Below are positions 1 through 8,933 of a stretch of 64,000 nucleotides of DNA, one piece after another. Where the stretch lies: NCBI RefSeq assembly GCF_001570785.1, contig NZ_BCSI01000003.1, positions 62,001 through 126,000 on the forward strand, given 5' to 3'. The DNA comes from Dermabacter hominis NBRC 106157 (lineage in GTDB: Bacteria > Actinomycetota > Actinomycetes > Actinomycetales > Dermabacteraceae). Every line of letters starts with the position of its first letter. Position 1 is the first letter of the stretch. Under the pieces are notes generated by a model, which was not told the origin of the DNA, did no database searches, and saw only the letters and a list, made by a program, of their open reading frames with translations. The position numbers were made by a program, and so were the translations under genes.

Positions 1-325
1 TGAAGGCCGACGCTAGCTGGCCCACCTCGTCGCGGGATTTTGTCGTGACACGCCTGCCATAGTCACCCATTGCCATCGCTTTAGCGGCGACGGTCATTTC
101 CCGCAAGGGGCGCGTCATGCCACGCGCGAGGATCTGGGTGACAAGGAGCGCAGCGAAAACCGTGAGGGGAATGAATAGCAGTGGGCTGAGCCCTGCGGCC
201 GATCCGGCCCAACCGAGGAGGGCAGCAACGAGCACGGAGACGGCAACGATGACCCCGAGTTTGACCTTGAACGCGCCAAAGCGCTGAAGGGGCGATCCGT
301 CGAGAGCCTGCGTCGGAACCTTCAC
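1..325 (-). CDS. Sensor histidine kinase, N-terminal part (cut by window edge)
   Basis: This is the membrane sensor of a two-component system; only the first 108 codons lie in the window. The GTG start overlaps the response-regulator stop by four bases (GTGA), so the two are translationally coupled. Two hydrophobic helices (about residues 20-37 and 42-58) are separated by only a few residues, so almost no external sensor domain exists. A HAMP linker follows (about 59-108), with the motif TRPLREMTVAAKAMAMGDY and the end EVGQLASAF. The dimerisation/phosphoacceptor and ATPase domains would lie to the left of the window. The signal it senses cannot be told from this fragment. Confidence 0.85.
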   Translation of the reverse strand, partial: MKVPTQALDGSPLQRFGAFKVKLGVIVAVSVLVAALLGWAGSAAGLSPLLFIPLTVFAALLVTQILARGMTRPLREMTVAAKAMAMGDYGRRVTTKSRDEVGQLASAF

Positions 326-1062
326 GCGAGCGAGCCCTCCGGAACTTCGAGCGCGTACCCGACCCCGTGCACGGTCCTCACAAGATCGCTGCCGAGTTTG
401 CGGCGGAGCGCCTTGACATGCGAATCAACCGTCCGCGTGCCCGTAGCGTCCACCCAGTCCCACACGTCTTCGAGGAGCTGCTCGCGCGTGAGCACGGTGC
501 CGGGGGCGAGCGCGAGGCACACGAGCAGGTCGTATTCGGTGGGGGTGAGGTGCGCCTCGGTTCCGCCACGCGTGACTCGCCGCGAGTCGCGGTCGATGTG
601 GAGATCGCCGAGTTCGATCGTCGAGGGCGCGTTGGCGGCTGCGGGTGCGGAGGAGCTTCGGCGCACGCGCCGCACGAGAGCCTTGAGTCGCGCGACGAGT
701 TCGCGCATCGAGAAGGGCTTGGTCATGTAGTCGTCGGCGCCCACACCGAGCCCCACGAGCATGTCGGCCTCTTCATCGCGGGCCGTGAGCATGAGCACCC
801 CGAACTCGCCGAGACCGCGGACTCGACGACACACCTCCAGCCCATCGAACCCGGGGAGCATGACGTCAAGGACGACAGCATCGGGCTTGAAGTTTTCGAT
901 CGCCTTGACGCCCGAGGGGCCATCGTGAGCGATTGCGACAGCCCACCCTTCAGCGCTCAGGCGGTCGCTGATCGTGCGTGCGATCGTGCGCTCATCCTCG
1001 ACAACGACGATCCGGGCGTGTTGCTCCGCGGCGCTCGCGGGGGTGATTGAGGTCCTCATCAT
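322..1062 (-). CDS. OmpR/PhoB-family response regulator
   Basis: This is a DNA-binding response regulator partnered with the adjacent kinase. The receiver domain spans about residues 17-130, with the acidic pocket in VVVEDE, phosphoacceptor Asp66 in VLDVMLPG and the conserved Lys115 in TKPF. A winged-helix OmpR-type domain follows (about 150-240), with motifs LTPTEYDLL, RTVDSHVKALRRKLG and RTVHGVGY. An upstream ATG would add 17 residues unlike the family. The ATG at 1062, preceded by GGGAGC, fits better, and the next codon (1059) is also ATG. A TATAGT box (about 1113-1118 on this strand) is a possible promoter element. Regulated genes are unknown. Confidence 0.9.
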   Translation of the reverse strand: MMRTSITPASAAEQHARIVVVEDERTIARTISDRLSAEGWAVAIAHDGPSGVKAIENFKPDAVVLDVMLPGFDGLEVCRRVRGLGEFGVLMLTARDEEADMLVGLGVGADDYMTKPFSMRELVARLKALVRRVRRSSSAPAAANAPSTIELGDLHIDRDSRRVTRGGTEAHLTPTEYDLLVCLALAPGTVLTREQLLEDVWDWVDATGTRTVDSHVKALRRKLGSDLVRTVHGVGYALEVPEGSLA

Positions 1063-1230
1063 GCTCCCAAGCCTATTGTGCGAATCGGCCCGTCGCTGTG
1101 AAGGAACCTGCACTATAGTGGCGCGTACGATGAACGAGAACGATTCACCCCCTCGAAGTTGTATGCCCCCTCACCTTGGTCGCTCGCGCTGCGCCTCATT
1201 CTTGTGTGTCGTGAGCGGTGAGCGGGCATC

Positions 1231-2574
1231 ATGACCTGGATCCTCCTCGGCGTGGGGCTTCTCCTCACTGCCGGCACCGCTATTTTTGTGGCCTCTGAGT
1301 TCTCCCTCGTTGCGCTCGATAAGCACACGGTTGAAAAGGCCGTGGCGCGCGGCGATAAAGGCGCGAGGGGCGTCATGAACGCTCTCACGCACCTCTCCAC
1401 GAACCTTTCGGGTGCGCAGGTGGGAATCACCATCACGACGTTGATCTTCGGTTTCGCGGTGAAAGAACCGCTAACCGACGTGCTCTCGAGCCTCCTCGGT
1501 TTCACTGGACTCGAACCCTCGGTGGTATCGACGACCGCGCTCGCGCTCGCGATGGTGCTCTCCTATGGCTTCTCGGTTGTGTTCGGCGAGCTTATTCCGA
1601 AGAACCTCGCGATCGCGGCGCCGTTCGAGACGGCAAAAATAGTGGCGCCCATGCAGCACGGCTTCACGATCGCGTTCAAGCCGCTCATCATGATGTTCAA
1701 CGCGACCGCGAACTTCTTCCTTCGCCTCCTCGGTGTGGAGCCGCAAGAAGAGCTCTCGGCTGCGCGCTCACCCGCCGAGCTCGATTCGCTCGTGAGGCAC
1801 TCGGCCCAGGCGGGCACGCTCGATGAGGGCACGGCGATTCTTCTTTCGCGCACGCTACAGCTTGCCGATCGCACTGCCGCCGACGTGATGACGCATCGCG
1901 GTGCGATGATCAGCATCGATATGAGCGAGCCGGCGTCGGAAGTGCTCGCCCTCACCGCTGACTCCGGCAAGTCCCGCTTTCCCGTGACTGACGAGAGCGA
2001 AGATGACGTTGTGGGTATCGTGCAGGCGCGCCAGGCGATCAAGCTTCCTCGCTCCGCACGCTCGAGCACGAGCGTGAAAGAGATTATGAGCGAGGTCGTG
2101 CGGGTTCCCGAAACCGTGGGTCTTGATTCTCTGCTCGAGGACCTCCGCGCTCAGGGTGCGCAGCTTGCCGTCGTGATCGACGAATACGGCGGAACCGCCG
2201 GGATAGTCACCCTCGAAGACGTGATCGAAGAGATCGTGGGCGAGGTATCTGACGAGCACGACACAGATGAGCCCGAACGTTTCGCGCAGGGCGGGATCGA
2301 CGAGTGGACCCTCTCGGGCCTTATGCGTCCCGACGAAATCCGCCGCGATATGGGCGTGATCGTTCCCGAATCGCCCGACTACGAGACGCTCGGCGGGCTC
2401 ATCATGGACCGCCTCGAGCGACTCCCGCAGGTTGGCGACGTCGTGGAGGTGCCCGGCGTACGATTCGCGGTCACCGCGCTCGACGGCCGACGAGTGGACA
2501 CGGTCGATATGAAACTGCTCTCGGACGAAGCGCGTGCACGCGTTGACGACGAGGAGGGAGACGACCATGAGTGA
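1231..2574 (+). CDS. CNNM/CorC-type membrane protein (DUF21, CBS pair, CorC_HlyC)
   Basis: This integral membrane protein of 447 residues belongs to the CNNM/CorC (often 'hemolysin C-like') family, linked to Mg2+/Co2+ transport. An N-terminal DUF21 domain with about four hydrophobic segments (residues 1-190) contains FGELIPKNLAIA. Two CBS domains follow (about 205-335), then a CorC_HlyC domain (about 350-430) preceded by VVIDEYGGTAGIVTLEDVIE. It overlaps the next gene, a paralogue, by 8 bases, so the two are one operon and may form a heteromer. Transport direction and ion are not shown by sequence. Confidence 0.88.
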   Translation: MTWILLGVGLLLTAGTAIFVASEFSLVALDKHTVEKAVARGDKGARGVMNALTHLSTNLSGAQVGITITTLIFGFAVKEPLTDVLSSLLGFTGLEPSVVSTTALALAMVLSYGFSVVFGELIPKNLAIAAPFETAKIVAPMQHGFTIAFKPLIMMFNATANFFLRLLGVEPQEELSAARSPAELDSLVRHSAQAGTLDEGTAILLSRTLQLADRTAADVMTHRGAMISIDMSEPASEVLALTADSGKSRFPVTDESEDDVVGIVQARQAIKLPRSARSSTSVKEIMSEVVRVPETVGLDSLLEDLRAQGAQLAVVIDEYGGTAGIVTLEDVIEEIVGEVSDEHDTDEPERFAQGGIDEWTLSGLMRPDEIRRDMGVIVPESPDYETLGGLIMDRLERLPQVGDVVEVPGVRFAVTALDGRRVDTVDMKLLSDEARARVDDEEGDDHE

Positions 2575-3661
2575 TCTTTCCGCGCTCATCATCGGCCTTG
2601 CGATGCTTGTGGGTAACGCCTACTTCGTGGGGGCCGAGTTTGCCGTCATGAGCGTGCGCCGCAGCCAGCTCGAGCCACTCGCGGCCGAAGGAAAGCCCGG
2701 CGCGAAGACGGCCCTGTGGGCGATCCAGCATGTCTCGCTCATGCTCGCAACCGCACAGTTTGGCGTGACCGTGTGCTCCGTGACGCTCGGTGCGGTTGCA
2801 GAACCTGCGATCGCACACCTGATTGAACCGATCTTCGAGAGTTTCAACGTTCCCGAGGCGCTCGTGCACCCGATCTCGTTCACGATTGCGCTTCTGATCG
2901 CGAGTTACCTTCACGTGGTGCTCGGCGAAATGGTCCCGAAGAACCTTTCGATTGCGCTTCCGGTGGGCTCGGCGAGGCTCCTCGCGCCCCCGCTCGTGTG
3001 GCTCACCAAAATTCTCCGCCCCGTGATTTGGCTCCTCAACGTCACCGCGAACGCCGCGCTTCGCCTCATCGGAGTAGAGCCGCAAAACGAGGTCTCCTCG
3101 CAGTTCACGGCCGAGGACATCGCCGCGATCGTAGACGAATCTGAACGCGAAGGGCTGCTCGACGATGAACAGGGTCTGCTCAAGGGAGCGATCCAATTCT
3201 CCGATCACGTGGCGGGTGACGTCATGGTGCCCATGGAAGACGTGGTGACCGTCGGCTACGGCATCACCCCCCAGGAGTTCGAGGAGATCGTGGCGCGCAC
3301 GGGCTTCAGCCGCCTCGGCGTGAAGAACGATGCGGGGGACCTCGTGGGCTACCTGCACCTCAAGGACATGATCGTGCTCGACGACGAAGACCCGGCCGTC
3401 TACACCACACCGGTGAGCCCCGGGAAGGTGCGCGCGGTCGTGTCGGTTGCCGACGACGACGACGTGGAAGAGGTGTTGCGCGCGATGCAGTACAACGGTG
3501 CGCACATGGCTCGCGTCGACTCCGCGAACCATCGCAGCGTGGGCGCGGTATTCCTCGAGGACGTCCTTGAAGAACTCGTGGGCGAGGTCAACGACGTCAT
3601 GCAGCGTCAGCGGCTCGGGGGATCGCGACCGACGGCCTCGCGCCCCGCACCCGCACAGTAA
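2567..3661 (+). CDS. Second CNNM/CorC-type membrane protein
   Basis: This 364-residue paralogue of the preceding protein has the same DUF21 membrane domain (about 1-190, motif LGEMVPKNLSIALP) and a CBS pair (about 205-335, motif FLEDVLEELVGEV). It ends soon after the CBS pair and lacks the C-terminal CorC_HlyC domain. The ATG at 2567 is chosen because GGAGGGAG sits just upstream. It overlaps the end of the first gene by 8 bases, a sign of translational coupling. Tandem full-length plus short CNNM pairs are common in actinobacteria. A role in divalent-cation handling is inferred from the family. Confidence 0.87.
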   Translation: MSDLSALIIGLAMLVGNAYFVGAEFAVMSVRRSQLEPLAAEGKPGAKTALWAIQHVSLMLATAQFGVTVCSVTLGAVAEPAIAHLIEPIFESFNVPEALVHPISFTIALLIASYLHVVLGEMVPKNLSIALPVGSARLLAPPLVWLTKILRPVIWLLNVTANAALRLIGVEPQNEVSSQFTAEDIAAIVDESEREGLLDDEQGLLKGAIQFSDHVAGDVMVPMEDVVTVGYGITPQEFEEIVARTGFSRLGVKNDAGDLVGYLHLKDMIVLDDEDPAVYTTPVSPGKVRAVVSVADDDDVEEVLRAMQYNGAHMARVDSANHRSVGAVFLEDVLEELVGEVNDVMQRQRLGGSRPTASRPAPAQ

Positions 3662-3913
3662 AGACGTGTGATGCGCGACACGGGTGACTGTGGGTAATGG
3701 CGTGTTGTGGAGGGGCTTTGTGTGCCTAAACCGTGATGGGAGAGACGCCGACGGTAAAAATTCGGCAATCACTCGACCAGGTGGGACGGTTGGGGCTCTT
3801 CGCGGGCCTACGTTAGTAGTGGCTTGAAAAGCGGAGCTTCCCCCTCCGCACGAGCTCGCGCGAGAGACGCTCGCGCGACCACCGAACATTGGCAAGGCAG
3901 AAGGACACTCAAC

Positions 3914-4693
3914 GTGGCGAAGCATCGCGCAGCCGGAAGGGCACAGATGAGGCCCCTCCAGCCGGCACAGGGGACACGACGCAACTCGGAGGCTGCGAGC
4001 TCGGCCATGAAGGTCGGCGTTGTGGGCGCCCTTGCCACGGCAACAATCGCCGTTCCTCTCGCCGCTGCCGCCGCCGATCAGGGCACGGCTCTTCCCTCGA
4101 GTGTCGAGGCGACGTCGGAAGCTGTCGCCCCCCAATCCCAGGAAGTCGTGTCGTCGGCACCCGCTACGAGCGCTGCCCTGCCCGCGGCCGCCCAGAGCGA
4201 CCAGATTAGCTACGCGGATACCACCATCGAGGGGAATCTTGAGGCGAAGGCTGATTCGCCTCTCACCGGAAGCGGCCTCGATGCTGGCGATGTCGCCGGC
4301 GAGGGCCAGTGGCAAAAGCCCACTCCTGGCGCGCCCGTAACGTCGCCGTTTGGCTACCGCATTCACCCGACCCTCGGGTACCGCAAGATGCACGATGGCG
4401 TCGACTTCGGCGCGAACTGTGGCACCCCCGTCTACGCCGCTGAGTCCGGCACCGCCGCGCTCGCCGGTTACAAGAGCTCCGCGAGCGGCAATGCCGTCGT
4501 GATTGATCACGGCAACGGCGTGGAAACCGAGTACTACCACCTTTCATCCGTATCTGTGAGCGCTGGCGACACGGTCGAGAAGGGCCAGCAGGTGGGAACC
4601 GTAGGTTCCACCGGCCGCTCGACGGGATGCCACCTTCACTTTGGCCTGCAGAAGGGCGAAAGCCACGTCGATCCGATGTCGCTGTGGCGTTGA
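3914..4693 (+). CDS. Secreted M23-family peptidase (cell-wall endopeptidase)
   Basis: This is a peptidoglycan-acting metallopeptidase, LytM/lysostaphin type, of about 259 residues. A basic N-terminus is followed by one hydrophobic segment (about residues 32-53, signal peptide or anchor) and an Ala/Ser/Pro-rich linker. The M23 domain (about 140-259) begins with PVTSPFGYRIHPTLGYRKMH. It holds the zinc ligands in the H-x3-D motif (HDGVD) and the HLH motif in CHLHFG. Active residues look intact, so it is probably an enzyme rather than a degenerate activator. The GTG at 3914 is chosen over an ATG 30 codons upstream because AGAAGGA lies at 3898-3904. Its end overlaps tsaD. Confidence 0.85.
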   Translation: MAKHRAAGRAQMRPLQPAQGTRRNSEAASSAMKVGVVGALATATIAVPLAAAAADQGTALPSSVEATSEAVAPQSQEVVSSAPATSAALPAAAQSDQISYADTTIEGNLEAKADSPLTGSGLDAGDVAGEGQWQKPTPGAPVTSPFGYRIHPTLGYRKMHDGVDFGANCGTPVYAAESGTAALAGYKSSASGNAVVIDHGNGVETEYYHLSSVSVSAGDTVEKGQQVGTVGSTGRSTGCHLHFGLQKGESHVDPMSLWR

Positions 4694-5736
4694 GCCCGGT
4701 CGTTCTTGGAGTCGAGTCCTCGTGCGATGAGACCGGCTTCGGCATTGTTAGTGAGGGAAAGCTTCTAGGTCAGGGGCTTGCCTCATCCGCTTCGAAGCAC
4801 GCGGAATTCGGGGGAGTGGTTCCCGAGATCGCTGCACGCGCGCACCTCGATGCGGTTGTCCCCACTCTCCAGATCGCGCTTCAAGATGCCGGCGTTGAGC
4901 CGAAAGACATCACGCACGTGGCAGCAACATCCGGCCCCGGCCTCGCTACGGCTGTGCACGTGGGGCTTGCGGCGGCAAAGTCGATTGCGTGGGCTCTCGA
5001 CGTTCCTCTCTACGGCGTGCACCACCTCGCTGGGCACGCTGCCGCGGACACCCTCGAACACGGTCCACTTCCCGAACACAGCATCATCCTGATTGTCTCG
5101 GGCGGCCACACGTCGATTCTCGAGGTTCGCGACCTTGTTCGTGACCCGATCGTGCACCTCGGCGACACGCTCGATGACGCCGCTGGTGAGGCGTTCGATA
5201 AAGTTTCGCGTCTGCTAGGCCTCGGCTACCCCGGCGGCCCCGCGGTTTCGAAAGCCGCGCTCGAGGGCGATCGCGAGGCGTTCCGGTTCCCTCGCGCGAT
5301 GCTTCGCGCGGGCGATCACCCGTATACGTTCTCGTTCTCTGGCGTGAAGACGGCCGTGGCCCGCACCGTCGAGCAGATTGAGCGCACGGGCGCCACCGTT
5401 CCCGTCGCGGACATCGCCGCATCCTTCGAAGAAGCGGTCGTCGACGTGCTCGTGACCAAGGCTGTGAAGGCGTGCCAGGAGAAGAACCTGAGCACCCTCG
5501 TCATCGTCGGTGGCGTCGCCGCGAACCGGCATCTTCGCCAGAAGGCGCAGGAGCAGTGCGACAAGCACGGCATCGAGCTGCGCGTGCCCCCGCCGCATTT
5601 GTGCACGGACAACGGCGCGATGATCGCCGCAGTCGGCGATCTGCTTGTGCGCAGCGGCGCCGAGCCGAGTGGCCTCGGTATTGCGGCGGATCCGTCGGCG
5701 GTTCTTCACGGCGCCCAGCTGCCCGTTCCCGCCTAG
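4684..5736 (+). CDS. tsaD: tRNA N6-adenosine threonylcarbamoyltransferase TsaD
   Basis: TsaD transfers the threonylcarbamoyl group from threonylcarbamoyl-AMP to A37 of tRNAs that read ANN codons. The protein (about 350 residues, normal for the family) shows VLGVESSCDETGFGIV, the metal-binding HHLAGHA motif, SGGHT, and the C-terminal CTDNGAMIA motif. TsaB and TsaE are not in the window; the threonylcarbamoyl-AMP synthase is at 16165. The family N-terminus places the start at GTG 4684 or TTG 4690, both overlapping the end of the M23 gene. No strong ribosome-binding site separates them. Confidence 0.95.
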   Translation: MALSPVVLGVESSCDETGFGIVSEGKLLGQGLASSASKHAEFGGVVPEIAARAHLDAVVPTLQIALQDAGVEPKDITHVAATSGPGLATAVHVGLAAAKSIAWALDVPLYGVHHLAGHAAADTLEHGPLPEHSIILIVSGGHTSILEVRDLVRDPIVHLGDTLDDAAGEAFDKVSRLLGLGYPGGPAVSKAALEGDREAFRFPRAMLRAGDHPYTFSFSGVKTAVARTVEQIERTGATVPVADIAASFEEAVVDVLVTKAVKACQEKNLSTLVIVGGVAANRHLRQKAQEQCDKHGIELRVPPPHLCTDNGAMIAAVGDLLVRSGAEPSGLGIAADPSAVLHGAQLPVPA

Positions 5737-5748
5737 CGCATCACGTTT

Positions 5749-5765
5749 CGCGCCCTCAGGGCGCG
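5749..5765 (+). terminator. Hairpin after tsaD
   Basis: A 7-bp perfect stem (CGCGCCC and GGGCGCG) with a three-base loop lies 13 bases after the tsaD stop and before the tRNA promoter. There is no T-run, so it is at most a weak terminator, of the kind often seen in high-GC actinobacteria. Confidence 0.4.
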
Positions 5766-5783
5766 CCCCGTGCCCGATCTTGC

Positions 5784-5789
5784 TAAACT
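5784..5789 (+). promoter_or_regulatory. Possible -10 box of tRNA-Arg
   Basis: TAAACT ends nine bases before the first base of the mature tRNA, as expected for a tRNA promoter with a very short 5' leader. A clear -35 element is not visible. Confidence 0.45.
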
Positions 5790-5798
5790 GGCACGGTT

Positions 5799-5874
5799 GC
5801 CCGCGTAGCTCAGTGGATAGAGCGTCTGCCTCCGGAGCAGAAGGTCGTAGGTTCGAATCCTGTCGCGGGCGCCA
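5799..5874 (+). tRNA. tRNA-Arg (anticodon CCG)
   Basis: This 76-nt cloverleaf has a 7-bp acceptor stem (GCCCGCG with CGCGGGC), discriminator G and an encoded CCA. The D-arm is GCTCAGTGGATAGAGC, and the anticodon loop CTCCGGA has CCG in the anticodon position. The T-arm contains GTTCGAATCC. It reads CGG arginine codons. Two orphan genes lie directly downstream; no second copy of the tRNA 3' end was seen that would mark an integrated element. Confidence 0.96.
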
Positions 5875-5906
5875 TCCCCCTTATTTCGTCGTGTAGATTT
5901 TCCCCC

Positions 5907-6353
5907 ATGATGGATACCGAGTGGGCACCGGCCCTCACGATCAACGGTGAAACCTCGTACGAGGCGAAGCGTGAGTGCAAAATCGGCTTCGAGCGCACCC
6001 TCGAGCGCATGGACGGCGAGAATCTCCATTCGCTCGTGCTATGGCACTACCCGGCAGACGAGGAGTTTGCCAGCCCCGACTATCTTGACCAGTACCTTCA
6101 GTGCGCGGGCACTGCCGAGCGCCTCACGATCGAGTTTCGTTACACCAGGTCTGACGGCACCTACGTGCACTTTGTTCTCTGTCGCGAAGAGCCGGAGGGC
6201 GATGAAACTTCGGCGATCCATCCCCGCTACCCGAGCATCCAGGTTTATCCCGAAGACGTCTGGACCGCAGCAGAAGCCGCCCCCATCTTCGATTACTACG
6301 CCCGCGAGGTGATGATTCCCGATTGGGTGCTCGGGCGGGAGATCGAACTCTGA
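5907..6353 (+). CDS. Hypothetical protein, 148 residues
   Basis: I do not recognise a family. The protein is soluble and acidic, without signal peptide or membrane segment, and has many aromatic residues (for example LVLWHYPADEEFASPDYL and DGTYVHFVLCR). It starts at one of two consecutive ATG codons (5907 or 5910). No ribosome-binding site precedes them, but TAGATT sits about 8 bases upstream, the layout of a leaderless mRNA. The next small gene begins 9 bases after its stop, so the two look like one operon. A role as immunity or stress protein would be speculation. Confidence 0.65.
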   Translation: MMDTEWAPALTINGETSYEAKRECKIGFERTLERMDGENLHSLVLWHYPADEEFASPDYLDQYLQCAGTAERLTIEFRYTRSDGTYVHFVLCREEPEGDETSAIHPRYPSIQVYPEDVWTAAEAAPIFDYYAREVMIPDWVLGREIEL

Positions 6354-6361
6354 GGTGTGAT

Positions 6362-6601
6362 GTGCAATCGCACTATTCGATCACCCTGGATAGGGGTGAA
6401 GTTTCCACCTCTAACCGGGACTTTGTGGAAAGCGTCTTCGATGCCGGGGTGGTGACCCGCATCGGCACCGATATTGGGAAAGTGCTGCCGCGCATGAGTT
6501 TCTTTGGCAACACCGCCGGTGGCGAGAGCCGAGCGGAAGTGAAGGAGCGCGTGCTCGACAAGATCACGGAGTTTTTGGAACGCTACCCACCGCTCGGGTG
6601 A
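6362..6601 (+). CDS. Hypothetical small protein, 79 residues
   Basis: I do not recognise this protein. It has a predicted mixed alpha/beta character, with a likely helix near the end (AEVKERVLDKITEFLERY) and no membrane segment. An open frame reaches back to 6323, overlapping the previous gene by 31 bases. The GTG at 6362, preceded by GAGGTG, is the better start and leaves an 8-base gap after the upstream stop. It probably forms a two-gene unit with the 148-residue gene. It converges with otsAB, whose stop lies about 20 bases away. Confidence 0.55.
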   Translation: MQSHYSITLDRGEVSTSNRDFVESVFDAGVVTRIGTDIGKVLPRMSFFGNTAGGESRAEVKERVLDKITEFLERYPPLG

Positions 6602-6622
6602 GCGTCGCGAGCCTTTTGCGGC

Positions 6623-8881
6623 TTACCCCGCGCGCTTCGCGAGCAGCTGCGCGAGCAGCTCCGTGACCTCTTCTGGGCCGGCGATGCGGAAGCTCGCCGC
6701 GGTCTCGCCGGGGCCCACCTTGATGGTGAGGTCGCTTTCGCCTGCGCGCTTGAACACGGACTCGTCGGTGACGTCGTCGCCGAGGTAGAGCCAGGCATCG
6801 CATGCGCACGCGCGAGCGAGAGCGTCGATGGCTTCGCCCTTCGTTGCGGGGATCACCGAGAACTCCACGACAGCCTTGCCGGGGGTGACTTTCGCGTGCC
6901 GGATCGAGCGTGCATACTCGAGGGCTTCCTCGGTCGCGTTAGCGGCGCCACGGCCCTTCGCATTGCGGGTGTGCAGAACCGCGGCCGTCGGCTTCTTTTC
7001 TACTTCCGTGCCGGGATACTTGCGGGAGATTCGCTCAAGCGCCGCCGTGATCGCCTCCAGCTGCGAGCGGCGTTCGTCCGTCATCGACAGGGAAGAGGAA
7101 TCAAGGATTCCCGCATCCATGCTCTCGGGCAGGGCTCCGATCTCGGCGCCGTGCGAGCCCACGAGCACAACGGAACTCGGCATCTCGGTGAGACCGTCTA
7201 GGTCCTCGAGGGAACGCCCCGACACGAGGGCCACATTCGTGCCGTCGAGACCCGAAAGGGAGCGAAGCGCCTGAAGCGACTCCGGAATCGCACGCGCCTC
7301 GTCGCGGTTTGCGACGATCGGTGCCAGCACGCCGTCGAAATCCGAAGCGATCAGCACGCGTGGAGTCTGCGCGAAGGCCTCGAGGGCCGAATCCAGCTCG
7401 GCGCGAGGAGGGCAGGCGTCGGACGAAAGAGTGGGGCGGGCAGGGGCCTTCCTGGCCTCAGCACTGCGATCTCCACCCACGCGCTCGAGCGCTTCAAGGA
7501 AGTCAGCCGCCCACCGCTGCACGTCGTGATCAAACACCTGGCGGCGGAGCGATCGCATGTTGTCCCGCTGTTCGTCCTCGCTCATCGAGAGCGCGTGAAG
7601 GATTGCCGACTTGAGTTCGTCGATGTCGTGGGGATTGACGAGGGTCGCGGCGCGCAGCTCATCCGCGGCGCCCGTGAATTCCGAAAGCACGAGCACGCCG
7701 CGTTCATCGATGCGCGAGGCCACGTACTCCTTGGCGACGAGGTTCATGCCGTCGCGAAGGCTCGTCACGAGTACGACGTCTGCGCACATGTACAGGGCGG
7801 TCATGTCGGTGCGGGGGAACGTGCGGTGCATATACGAGATTGCAGGGCGGCCGATCGGCGCGAAATCGCCGTTGAGGCGGCCGACGGTCAGCTCGATTTC
7901 ATCGCGAAGCTGCTTGTAGGCGTCGACCCTCTCGCGTGACGGGGTCGCGACCTGGATCATCGTCACCTCGTGCGGGTCGATCGCGCCATCATTGAGAAGC
8001 TCACCGTAGGCCTTGAGGCGGTGGCGGATGCCCTTCGTGTAGTCGAGGCGATCCACGCCGAGCACGACCTTTGCGGGGTTGCCCAGTTCTTCACGAATTT
8101 CCTTCGCGCGCGCGAGCACCTCAGGGTCTTTCGTGAGCTCGTCGTAGACGCTCACGTCGATCGAGATGGGGAAGCAGCGAGCTTCGACCGTGCGGTCATC
8201 CTCGAGGCCGAGGCCGGGCACGATGATCTGGTGTTCATCGGCGCGATAGCCGAGCAGCTGACGCACGCACGTCGTGAAGTTAATAGCGTCGCGCTCGCGC
8301 TGGAAGCCGAGCAAATCCGCGCCGAGAAGACCGCGCAAAACGGAGCCGCGCTTGGGCAGCTGAGCGAAAAGCTCGAACGGCGGGAAGGGAATGTGGTTGA
8401 ACCAGCCGATCGTGACATCGGGGCGCAGGCTGCGGATCATTTCGGGAACCAGTTGTAGCTGGTAGTCGTGCACCCAGATCGTGCCGCCCTCGGCAGTCGC
8501 CGCCGCTGCGGCTTTCGCGAATTTGCGGTTTGCTTCCACGTACACGTCCCACCACGTGCGGTGGAAGTTCGGGTCGGCGATCACGTCGTGGTAGAGCGGC
8601 CACAGCGTGTCGTTCGAGAAGCCCTCGTAGTATTTTTCGACTTCCTCGGCAGTGAGGGTCACGGGCACGAGATGCATGGTGTCGATGTCGAACGGATCGA
8701 TGTCCTCATCTGCGCCGCCGGCCCAGCCAACCCACGCGGCCGATTCCGCGTTGCGCATGACCGATTCCATCGCGGTCACGAGACCGCCCGGGCTCGTGAC
8801 CCACTCGGTCGAACCATCGGGGGTCGTTTTGCGATCGACCGGGAGGCGATTGGCGACGACAACGAGGGATGCGCGGGACAT
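6623..8881 (-). CDS. otsAB: Fused trehalose-6-phosphate synthase / phosphatase (OtsA-OtsB)
   Basis: This bifunctional enzyme makes trehalose: the GT20 domain joins UDP-glucose and glucose-6-phosphate, and the HAD domain removes the phosphate. The first part (about residues 1-480) has [24 protein letters not shown] and [11 protein letters not shown]. The second (about 510-745) has the nucleophile motif [10 protein letters not shown] and [14 protein letters not shown]. OtsA and OtsB are separate proteins in many bacteria, so one 752-residue chain is notable. The ATG at 8881 has AAAGGAG just upstream, so the open frame beyond it is not used. It is divergent from lysA. Trehalose made here may link to the glycogen/GlgE genes at 31-37 kb. 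Confidence 0.93.
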   Translation of the reverse strand: MSRASLVVVANRLPVDRKTTPDGSTEWVTSPGGLVTAMESVMRNAESAAWVGWAGGADEDIDPFDIDTMHLVPVTLTAEEVEKYYEGFSNDTLWPLYHDVIADPNFHRTWWDVYVEANRKFAKAAAAATAEGGTIWVHDYQLQLVPEMIRSLRPDVTIGWFNHIPFPPFELFAQLPKRGSVLRGLLGADLLGFQRERDAINFTTCVRQLLGYRADEHQIIVPGLGLEDDRTVEARCFPISIDVSVYDELTKDPEVLARAKEIREELGNPAKVVLGVDRLDYTKGIRHRLKAYGELLNDGAIDPHEVTMIQVATPSRERVDAYKQLRDEIELTVGRLNGDFAPIGRPAISYMHRTFPRTDMTALYMCADVVLVTSLRDGMNLVAKEYVASRIDERGVLVLSEFTGAADELRAATLVNPHDIDELKSAILHALSMSEDEQRDNMRSLRRQVFDHDVQRWAADFLEALERVGGDRSAEARKAPARPTLSSDACPPRAELDSALEAFAQTPRVLIASDFDGVLAPIVANRDEARAIPESLQALRSLSGLDGTNVALVSGRSLEDLDGLTEMPSSVVLVGSHGAEIGALPESMDAGILDSSSLSMTDERRSQLEAITAALERISRKYPGTEVEKKPTAAVLHTRNAKGRGAANATEEALEYARSIRHAKVTPGKAVVEFSVIPATKGEAIDALARACACDAWLYLGDDVTDESVFKRAGESDLTIKVGPGETAASFRIAGPEEVTELLAQLLAKRAG

Positions 8882-8933
8882 GATGCTCCTTTTCCGAGGC
8901 GCGTGCTTCACCTCCCGACGCTACCAATCCCGG

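Noticed and set aside
3662-3913. Possible riboswitch (c-di-AMP or glycine type) before the M23 peptidase
   Set aside because: c-di-AMP riboswitches often precede cell-wall hydrolases in actinobacteria, and GGGAGAGACGCCGACGG recalls part of a glycine aptamer, but the other conserved blocks are missing. I see no definite element in this 252-base gap.
2471-4540. Long antisense open frame of 689 codons on the minus strand
   Set aside because: It runs opposite to two clear CNNM genes and the M23 gene, is rich in His and Arg, has no family match or ribosome-binding site, and is explained by codon bias of GC-rich genes.
5850-6620. Attachment site or integrated element at tRNA-Arg
   Set aside because: No integrase gene and no repeat of the tRNA 3' end was seen downstream.
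8652-8933. Extension of lysA back into otsAB
   Set aside because: The frame is open only because it is antisense to the otsAB 5' end; it would overlap a gene with a good start and ribosome-binding site.
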